From NCBI GenBank assembly GCA_002452635.1, contig DKEU01000026.1, positions 1-12,503 of the forward strand: a stretch of 12,503 bases of DNA, written 5' to 3'. The notes below the pieces were generated by a model. It saw only the letters and a list, made by a program, of their open reading frames with translations, was not told where the DNA came from and did no database searches. The stretch's first letter is position 1. Every line of letters starts with the position of its first letter. The stretch comes from Desulfovibrionaceae bacterium UBA6814. GTDB taxonomy: Bacteria; Desulfobacterota; Desulfovibrionia; Desulfovibrionales; Desulfovibrionaceae. A program made the position numbers and the translations under genes. Of the stretch, positions 1-6,300 are shown piece after piece.

Positions 1-4
1 GGGC

Positions 5-724
5 ATGCGCACCGTGGCCTTTCCCCAGGGCGAGCCCTGGCTGCCGCCCCGGCTGCGCGGCCTGCCCCGGCTGGAAAAGGGCCTGTGCGTCGAAGGCTGC
101 TCGGCCTGCCTGCCGGCCTGCCCGGTGGGCGCACTGCGGGTGGGACCCCACGGCCCGGTGCTGGACCTGGGCGCGTGCACCTTCTGCGGCGAGTGCGAGC
201 GCGCCTGCCCGACCGGCGCGATTGCGTTCACCAACGGCCACGCCCTGTCCTCCCGCACCCGGGAGGGACTCGTCCTGCACCCCGGGGAGGCCCCCCGGGT
301 GGAGGCCCTGGGCCGCGAGATGCAGCGGCTCTTCGGCCGCTCCCTCAAGCTGCGCCAGGTGAGCGCGGGCGGGTGCAACGCCTGCGAGGCGGACCTCAAC
401 GTGCTCACCACGGTGGTGTTCGACCTGGGCCGCTTCGGCATCGAGTTCGTGGCCTCGCCGCGCCACGCGGACGGCATCGTGGTCACCGGCCCGGTGCCCG
501 AGAACATGCGCCTGGGCCTGCTCAAGACCTGGCAGGCCGTGCCCGAGCCCAAGCTCTGCATCGCGGTCGGCGCCTGCGCCATCGCCGGCGGCCCCTACGC
601 CGGCTCCCCCGAGGTCCACAACGGCGTCGCCGGGCTCGTGCCGGTAGACCTCTTCATCCCCGGCTGCCCGCCCCACCCCATCACGACCCTCGACGCGCTG
701 CTGCACCTGCTGGGCAGGATGTAG
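5..724 (+). CDS. Ferredoxin-NuoB fusion: small subunit of a group 4 [NiFe]-hydrogenase / complex I-like enzyme
   Basis: This is an electron-transfer subunit of a membrane-bound hydrogenase-4/formate hydrogenlyase-like or energy-converting hydrogenase-related complex, expected on the cytoplasmic face. Residues 28-78 hold two 4Fe-4S motifs: C28, C32, C35, C39-P and C58, C61, C64, C68-P. The first has CX3C spacing where the usual ferredoxin motif has CX2C. Residues about 112-239 match the NuoB/HycG family, with G-G-C124-N-A-C127-E, C191 and C221-P-P-H-P as likely ligands of the cluster next to the active site. In E. coli the ferredoxin and NuoB-like parts are separate proteins (HycF/HycG, HyfH/HyfI); here they are fused. 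The ATG is only four bases from the window edge, so no ribosome binding site can be seen and the true start could lie upstream. The large subunit and membrane subunits are not in view, so hydrogenase and non-hydrogenase (Ehr) versions cannot be told apart. It appears to be the last gene of its operon. Confidence 0.85.
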   Translation: MRTVAFPQGEPWLPPRLRGLPRLEKGLCVEGCSACLPACPVGALRVGPHGPVLDLGACTFCGECERACPTGAIAFTNGHALSSRTREGLVLHPGEAPRVEALGREMQRLFGRSLKLRQVSAGGCNACEADLNVLTTVVFDLGRFGIEFVASPRHADGIVVTGPVPENMRLGLLKTWQAVPEPKLCIAVGACAIAGGPYAGSPEVHNGVAGLVPVDLFIPGCPPHPITTLDALLHLLGRM

Positions 725-843
725 CCCCGCTCTGCCGAGACGGCGCTGCGCCCGCCGGGCCGTTGGGAACCCGCGAGACTCCCGGCGGCGGGCTCTGGCG
801 GCGTCCTCCCTCGCAGCATGACTGCGCGCAAAACCCGAAGAGG

Positions 844-861
844 CCCCTCGGAAGCGAGGGG
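844..861 (+). terminator. Perfect 7-bp GC hairpin, possible terminator
   Basis: CCCCTCG (844-850) and CGAGGGG (855-861) pair perfectly around a GAAG loop, in the 229-base gap after the hydrogenase-type subunit gene. No T-tract follows on the + strand, so it is not a textbook intrinsic terminator. It may end the upstream operon or protect the RNA 3' end. Confidence 0.35.
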
Positions 862-903
862 ACACGACGCGCTTGGGCAGTTCCCTTCCGGCTGCACGGC
901 ACG

Positions 904-945
904 CTTACACTACATTCTTTGACTACAGGAACAATGTTGTGTAAG
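904..945. promoter_or_regulatory. Near-perfect 13-bp dyad before the nucleotidyltransferase gene, operator candidate
   Basis: CTTACACTACATT (904-916) and AATGTTGTGTAAG (933-945) are inverted copies matching at 12 of 13 positions, separated by 16 bases. The dyad ends 8 bases before the ATG at 954 and encloses the TTGACT hexamer at 919-924, so a protein bound here would block transcription. As RNA it could also fold into a hairpin. The same core, CTTACACAACA, recurs just after the gene at 2003-2013. No regulator gene is nearby, so the nucleotidyltransferase itself or an unlinked protein would have to bind it. The repeat is read directly; the operator role is inferred. Confidence 0.5.
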
Positions 946-947
946 TT
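919..947 (+). promoter_or_regulatory. Candidate sigma70-type promoter of the nucleotidyltransferase gene
   Basis: TTGACT (919-924) matches the -35 consensus at 5 of 6 positions. The -10 is weaker: TGTAAG (940-945) is 4/6 with a 15-base spacer, and TAAGTT (942-947) is 3/6 with the ideal 17-base spacer. Either would start transcription within a few bases of the ATG at 954, giving an almost leaderless mRNA, which agrees with the lack of a ribosome binding site there. Confidence 0.3.
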
Positions 948-953
948 TTCCGC

Positions 954-1997
954 ATGGCGCTGAACCAGATCATCGAGGAGTCCCTGGCCACCCTGGCCAG
1001 GAGGAAAAAACGGCTGATCGCCGAAAAACTCACCCTGCCCGCCGGGACACTCGTGGTCCGGCGGATCGGCGCGCAGAACTACGTCTACCGCAATCGGCGC
1101 GACGGCAGGAGGGTGCGCACGGAGTATCTCGGCAGGCAATCCGATGCCGCAGCCAAATCGGCCGTCGTCCAGGGCAGGCGCCGGCAGGTCGTGGAGCAGG
1201 AGCTGAAAGCAACCATTGCCAACCTGAAAAGGCTGCGGATGAACAAGCGATTGTCTGAACACGATTTCGTCGACGTGTTGTCCCGGCTCTATGCCGAATT
1301 CACCCGGCTCGGGCTCTGGGAACACGGGGTGGAACTCATCGGGACCTGGTGTTTCCGGGTCTATGCCGAGAAGTACCGCCTGAACGCGAACCCGGAACTG
1401 ACGCGGACCGAGGACGTGGATTTCCTCATTCGGATTCCTTATGAGGGACCCGACATCGACCTCGACGGCCTGCTCGACGAACTGGGCTTCATCAAGAAGT
1501 TCAAGGACGACATGTCCATCTTCTACGAGGGCGCCGGGCTCGAAATCGAGTTCCTCACCCCGACCCGGAACAAGCGCGGCAAAGCCGTGGCCCAGGACAT
1601 CCCGCAGCTGCGCGTGCGCCCCGAGCCGGTCGAACTCCTCGACATCCTGCTCAAGAATCCCATGACCATCACCTTGGCTGGGGCGGAGGAGGTCAGGGTG
1701 CCCTCACTCCCGGCGTTCATGCTGCAGAAGATGATGATCGCCTGCACGCTATGGCGCGCGCCGAAGAGGCGCAAAGACCACAGCCAGATCGAGGCGGTGG
1801 CCCAGGAGATCGCCCGGACCCCCTCCCTGGTCAAGGAAACCAAGGCTCTCATGAAGAATCTGAAGGAGGGCCGCTGCCAGGTGGCCAAGACCCTCAAGGA
1901 CATGCGGGACAACTTCCCGGAATACTCCGGGGCGCTCACGGCCGTCTTCAAACAGGCGGCGCCCCGGCTCCTGGCGGAATGCGGGGCGGAGGACTGA
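954..1997 (+). CDS. GSU2403-family nucleotidyltransferase-fold protein
   Basis: This 347-residue protein resembles the GSU2403-type nucleotidyltransferases, whose substrate is unknown. Residues 1-25 form a charged helix. Residues about 27-62 form a small beta-rich module (a G-T-L-V-V-R-R start and an R-T-E-Y-L-G end) resembling DUF6788-type segments. A basic helical linker follows. The nucleotidyltransferase core has G130-T131 near its start, then T-E-D154-V-D156, the usual metal-binding DxD pair; E197 or E199 in L-E-I-E-F could be the third acid. The basic C-terminal part is helical. An in-frame stop at 942-944 leaves ATG 954 as the only upstream-most start, and no Shine-Dalgarno sequence precedes it. 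GC is lower than in neighbours: the 60 bases from 1201 are 29/60 G+C. Distant relatives in the same fold (AbiEii, MNT) are toxins or antitoxins, but no partner gene is adjacent, so a toxin or defence role is only a possibility. Confidence 0.75.
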   Translation: MALNQIIEESLATLARRKKRLIAEKLTLPAGTLVVRRIGAQNYVYRNRRDGRRVRTEYLGRQSDAAAKSAVVQGRRRQVVEQELKATIANLKRLRMNKRLSEHDFVDVLSRLYAEFTRLGLWEHGVELIGTWCFRVYAEKYRLNANPELTRTEDVDFLIRIPYEGPDIDLDGLLDELGFIKKFKDDMSIFYEGAGLEIEFLTPTRNKRGKAVAQDIPQLRVRPEPVELLDILLKNPMTITLAGAEEVRVPSLPAFMLQKMMIACTLWRAPKRRKDHSQIEAVAQEIARTPSLVKETKALMKNLKEGRCQVAKTLKDMRDNFPEYSGALTAVFKQAAPRLLAECGAED

Positions 1998-2002
1998 CCA
2001 GG

Positions 2003-2038
2003 CTTACACAACAATATGCATGCAGTTGCATATTGTTG
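2003..2038. repeat. AT-rich 12-bp perfect inverted repeat plus third CTTACACAACA copy
   Basis: CAACAATATGCA (2009-2020) and TGCATATTGTTG (2027-2038) are perfect inverted repeats with a 6-base spacer, in the 78-base gap between two convergent genes. The left arm overlaps CTTACACAACA (2003-2013), an 11-bp exact inverted copy of TGTTGTGTAAG at 935-945. It could act as a bidirectional transcription stop, but no T-run follows it on the + strand, and on the - strand the T5 run (2042-2046) precedes it. It could equally be a protein-binding site or an element boundary. It stands out as AT-rich in GC-rich surroundings. Confidence 0.6.
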
Positions 2039-2075
2039 GACAAAAACCCTCGCTCGATGCAGACCCTGTCGGAGC

Positions 2076-3146
2076 CTACTCCGCCCCGCCCCGGCAGTTC
2101 TGGCAATTGCGGGCCTTGGTGGAGTCGTCCCATTGGGGTTCGGCCCAGGCCAGCGGCGTCTCGCGGCAGGGGGTGACCTCCACCGCACGGGCGTCTGCGC
2201 CCACCTCGGTGACGCTCACCGCCACCGGGCCGCCCGTCCGGGTCGCCTTGGGCGAGTAGGACGCGAAGAAGGCCGCGGCGTCAGCCAGGACCGCGTCGGG
2301 CCAGGGGCCGGCCAGGGGGCGGGCCACGGCCAGGGGGCCGGGGAAGTCGCGGGTCTTGAACACCAGGTCCCCGGGCGCGAGCAGCTTCTCCAGCCGCTCG
2401 TTGCCCGCCTGGTTGCGGCCGATGGAAATCCAGTACTGCCCGCCCTCATGCTCGGCCCAGTACTGCCGCCCCTCGTCCGCCAGGCGGAAATGCGAGGCTG
2501 CAGGCGACTCCAGGTGCTTGAGCAGGGGCCAGAACCGCCGCGCGGACTCGGGCTCGGCCAGCAGGCACCCGCCCGCGGGGGTGGGCAGTTCGGTGAGCCC
2601 GAACTCCTTGGCCAGGTCCAACTGCTGCCGCCGGCCCCGGCCGCCGAAGTTGTAGAGCCGCTCCCGGTCCACCAGCCCGGACTCCTCCATGGGCGCGGGG
2701 TCCAGCTTCCTGGCGCACAGGGGCCGCAACAGGATGCCCTTCACCCCGGCGTCGCGGGCGATGGCGTTCATGGCGTCGCGGCGCTGGGACATGGGCCGCT
2801 GCCCCACCACCTCGCCGGTGGCCAGGAAGGTCGCGCCGTATTTCGGCATCAGTTCCCGCGCCCGGGTGAGCATGAGGATCTTGCAGTCCATGCAGGGGTT
2901 GAGCAGCTTGCCGAACCCGTGCGCCGGGCCGCGCAGCATGGCCGTGAACTCGTCCGACACGTCCACCGCGGCGATGTCCAGGCCCCACACCCGCTCCCAG
3001 TGCGGGATGCGGCGGGGGTCGCCGAAGAAGGGCGACACGAAGTGCAGGCACTTGACCTTGAGGCCCTGGGCCATGAGCACCCGCGCCGCCAGGATGGAGT
3101 CCAGGCCCGCGGAGAAGAGGGACAGGCAATGGTAGGTTTCAGCCAT
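2076..3146 (-). CDS. PP-loop thiouridylase (ThiI/MnmA-like) fused to NFACT-R RNA-binding domain
   Basis: This 356-residue cytoplasmic protein is likely an RNA sulfur-transfer enzyme that adenylates a base and replaces oxygen with sulfur. Residues 1-200 are a PP-loop ATPase: S12-A-G-L-D16-S17 is the nucleotide-binding loop, T110-G-E-V-V-G-Q-R-P-M a second conserved motif, and C85-M-D-C88 with C194 in T-P-A-G-G-C the likely catalytic or cluster-binding cysteines. Residues about 230-330 match the NFACT-R domain, shown by Y-W-I-S-I-G243-R-N-Q and L-V-F-K-T-R-D-F-P-G. The last residues carry C348-Q-N-C351, a possible extra metal site. Such proteins are often annotated as tRNA (5-methylaminomethyl-2-thiouridylate)-methyltransferase, a misleading legacy name. 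The ATG at 3146 puts the PP-loop at residue 12 as in relatives; longer starts would run into the divergent gene. No clear ribosome binding site precedes it. The modified RNA position cannot be told. Confidence 0.8.
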   Translation of the reverse strand: MAETYHCLSLFSAGLDSILAARVLMAQGLKVKCLHFVSPFFGDPRRIPHWERVWGLDIAAVDVSDEFTAMLRGPAHGFGKLLNPCMDCKILMLTRARELMPKYGATFLATGEVVGQRPMSQRRDAMNAIARDAGVKGILLRPLCARKLDPAPMEESGLVDRERLYNFGGRGRRQQLDLAKEFGLTELPTPAGGCLLAEPESARRFWPLLKHLESPAASHFRLADEGRQYWAEHEGGQYWISIGRNQAGNERLEKLLAPGDLVFKTRDFPGPLAVARPLAGPWPDAVLADAAAFFASYSPKATRTGGPVAVSVTEVGADARAVEVTPCRETPLAWAEPQWDDSTKARNCQNCRGGAE

Positions 3147-3156
3147 GGGGAGCGCG

Positions 3157-3185
3157 GATATACGCGAGGTTTGGCCAGGGGGCAA
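3157..3185 (-). promoter_or_regulatory. Candidate promoter of the thiouridylase-like gene
   Basis: Read on the - strand, TTGCCC (3185-3180, 4/6 to the -35 consensus) and TATATC (3162-3157, 4/6 to the -10) are 17 bases apart. Transcription would start within about five bases of the ATG at 3146, giving a nearly leaderless mRNA. That would fit the missing ribosome binding site. The match is modest. Confidence 0.25.
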
Positions 3186-3328
3186 GGAAAGGTGGCCGAC
3201 CCCGGCCGCCCGCACCCCGGCCCACCGTGCGTGACATTTCGATATCACGAATAAATCTGGGATGAAACGCTTGACCAGCCTCCGGGTTGTGGACCATGTT
3301 CTTGGCCTGAACACATATCGCCGAACCA

Positions 3329-3334
3329 AAGGAG
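3329..3334 (+). promoter_or_regulatory. Ribosome binding site fixing the macroglobulin start
   Basis: AAGGAG lies 7 bases before the ATG at 3342. It supports this start and hence the presence of the N-terminal membrane segment. Confidence 0.75.
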
Positions 3335-3341
3335 CCATCCC

Positions 3342-6300
3342 ATGCCCGAAGGCCCCGAACTCCCGCGTTCCGACGTCTTCACCCGCCTGGTCGTCATCGT
3401 CCTGGGCATGGCCGCGGCGATCCAATTCGGTCTGCTGCTTTTACTCCCGGGCCCGGCCCCTGCTCCCCGCGAGCCCGAACCGGCCAGCGCTCCAGCCCCG
3501 ACCGCACCCGCGGTAAAGACCGTCCATGTCCGGAGCATCCTCTACGTCCTGGACGATCCCAACAGTGTGCAAGTGGTCTTCGACCAGCCCCTGGCCTCCT
3601 CCCAGGACCTCGCCAGGCCCCTGGACCAGGCTCCCGGCAGCTTCTCCCCTGCGCTCCCGGGCGGCACGTGGACCTGGCTTGCGCCCAACATGCTCGGGTT
3701 CACCGCGGACGCGCCCCTGAGCCGCTTCACCCGCTACCGGCTCACCTTGCACCCGGCCGCGCTCCTGCCCCCGGGTTACCGGCTGGCGCAGGCCGAGCAC
3801 GAGTTCGTCACCGGCACGTTCCAGATCAACTACACCACGATCGACACCGTGCCGGAACCAGGCCGGAAGGGTTGGCTCCGGGTCAAGGCAACCCTACAGT
3901 TCAACACCGAGGTGACTCCGCAACAGCTCCTGGCCGCGTCGCGCCTGGAAGACCCGGACGGGAGCAAGCCCCAACTCGAGCTCGAAGCCACCCCGGCCTA
4001 TCCCAGCCGGGATTTCACCCTGCTCAGCGAGCCCGTGCAGCGCACGGACGTGGCCCGGGCCATCACCTACCGCCTGGACAACGGGCTCACGCCCGAATCC
4101 GGCACGACCACCCTGGGTCCGAGCGTGGTTGTGGTGCGCACCGCCAGGATCGTCCGCCTGGAGCGGCTGGAAGTGACCGGCCTGCGCGTCATCAGCAGCG
4201 GCGACCTCACGGAGGTGGCCCTGGGCTTCAACACCCCGGTGAATCCCGAGGCGGCCCGGCGCTTCATCACCGTCAGCCCGCAGGCCGAGTTCACCGCCGT
4301 GGCCGACGGCAACCGCCTGCGCCTGTCCGGCAAGTTCCTGCCAGGGCAGAAATACGCCCTGACCGTGGGCGCCGGGCTGGAGGGCGCTGACGAGGTCGCC
4401 CTGCCCAAGGACTGGACCCGGGACTTCACCGTGCCCGACCTCCCGGCCCGGGTGGACTTCGCCGACGAGGGCATGTTCCTGTCCCGCAGCGGCTACAAGA
4501 CCCTGGCCCTGGAGAGCGTGAACCTGCGCTCCGCGCGGGTGGCCGTGGACCGGGTCTATCCCAACAACATCTACGCGCTCTACCAGTACCAGGGCTATTA
4601 TGCCAGGTCCGAGCGGACCTACGGCGACTACTTCCCCACCTCCCTGGGCGACCGGATCGCGGCGTTCGACCTGCCCCTGGGCGGCGAGCGCAACCAGGAG
4701 GCCACCACCCAACTCGGCCTTGCGCAGTACATCAAGGACTCCAGCCCCGGCCTGTACCGGGTCCTGGTCGACCACCGGAACAGCCGCGAGTACACCCAGC
4801 GCTGGGTGCTCATCACCGACCTGGGCATCGCCGCCCGCCGGGCCGGGAACGACTGGCTGGTGTGGGTGGCGTCCTTTGCCGACGTGCGCCCGGTCCCCGG
4901 GGTGGCGCTGACCTTCCTGTCCAACCAGAACCAGGTCATGGCCACGGCCCGCACCGACGCCTCGGGCCTGGCCCGGGTCACGGTGCCCGACGACCCCGCC
5001 AAGAAGCGCGCGCCCTTCCTCATCCTGGCCGAGAAGGGACAGGACTTCAGCTTCCTGCTCCTCCCGCAGGCCGGCATGGACCTGACCGGCCTGGACGTGG
5101 GCGGCGCGGACATCGCGCCCGAAGGCTTCAGCGCCTACCTCTACGGCGAGCGGGACATCTACCGGCCGGGCGAGGCCGTGCACGGCGCTGCCCTGGTGCG
5201 CGACGCCGGCCTGGCCGCGCCCAAGCCCATGCCCTTCGTGCTCAAGGTCACCGACCCCAAGGGCTCCACCCTGGCCGCCCGCACCCTGCGCACCGACGGC
5301 CAGGGCCTGGCCGAGTTCAGCCTGGACCTACCGGGATTCGCCCGCACCGGCCGCTACACCGCCCAGCTCCTGGCCGGGGAGAAGGCCATCGGCACGTACA
5401 GCTTCCTGGTGGAGGAATTCGTGCCCGACCGCATCAAGGCCGAGATCTCCCCCCGGGAGATGCGGCCCGGACCGGGCGAGGACCTGGGCTTCGCCGTGGA
5501 CGGGGCGTACCTCTACGGCGCTCCCGCCGCAGGCCTGTCCGTGGAGGCCAAGGTGCGCCTCACCCCGGCGGACTTCACGCCCAAGGGCTTCGAGGGCTAC
5601 GTGTTCGGCGACCCTGAGCGGACCTTCAACGACCAGGAGATCCTGGCCGCGGACGGCCGCCTGGACGACGCCGGGCAGGCCAATTTCAACGCCACCGTGC
5701 CCTCCGGCCTGCGCCCCCCGGCGGCCCTGAACGCGGTGCTCACCGCCCGGGTGCAGGAGAGCGGGGGCCGCGGCGTCACCGCCACCCGCATCCTGCCGGT
5801 GCACGCCTACGACGGCTATCCCGGGCTCCGGCGGCTGCGCTCCTCGGCCCAGACCCCGAACCAGCCGGTGGACTTCTCCTACGTGTACGTCACGTCCGAC
5901 GGAAAAGAGGCCCCCGCGCCCCGGCTCGTAGCCACCCTGATCCGCGACGTGTGGCGCAGCGTGGTGCGCCGCACCCCGGCCGGCAGCCTGTACTACGAGG
6001 CCGAGGCCACCCCGGTCACGGTCCTGACCCAAGCCATCGAGCCCGGCCAGGCCACGGGGAGCTTCCGCATCACCCCGCCCACCTACGGCAGCTACCGCCT
6101 GCTCCTGGAAAACCCGGCCACCGGGGCCACGGCCTCCCTGTCCTTCTACGCCGGGGGCTGGGGCTTCTCGCCCTGGGCCCTCAAGAACCCGGCCCGGCTG
6201 GAGCTGGTGCCCGACAAGGACGAGCACGAGTCCGGCGAGGTGGCGGAATACCAGGTCCGCGCTCCCTTCCCCGGCACCTTGCTGGTCACGGTGGAGGGCA

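Noticed and set aside
752..788. CCGCCGGG (752-759) and CCCGGCGG (781-788) as a terminator
   Set aside because: The 21-base loop, lack of a T-run and GC-rich surroundings make such pairing likely by chance.
3230..3251. Dyad CGTGA...TCACG (3230-3234, 3245-3249) and TTCG...CGAA in the divergent intergenic region
   Set aside because: The arms are only 4-5 bp and the 10-base spacing does not fit CRP/FNR/HcpR-type sites (6-base spacer). It may be chance.
3271..3300. TTGACC (3271-3276) and CATGTT (3295-3300) as a promoter for the macroglobulin operon
   Set aside because: The -10 matches at only 3 of 6 positions with an 18-base spacer, so it is too weak to list.
3147..3425. Longer N-terminus for the thiouridylase-like protein
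   Set aside because: It would overlap the start of the divergent macroglobulin gene, and the PP-loop is already close to the N-terminus with the ATG at 3146.
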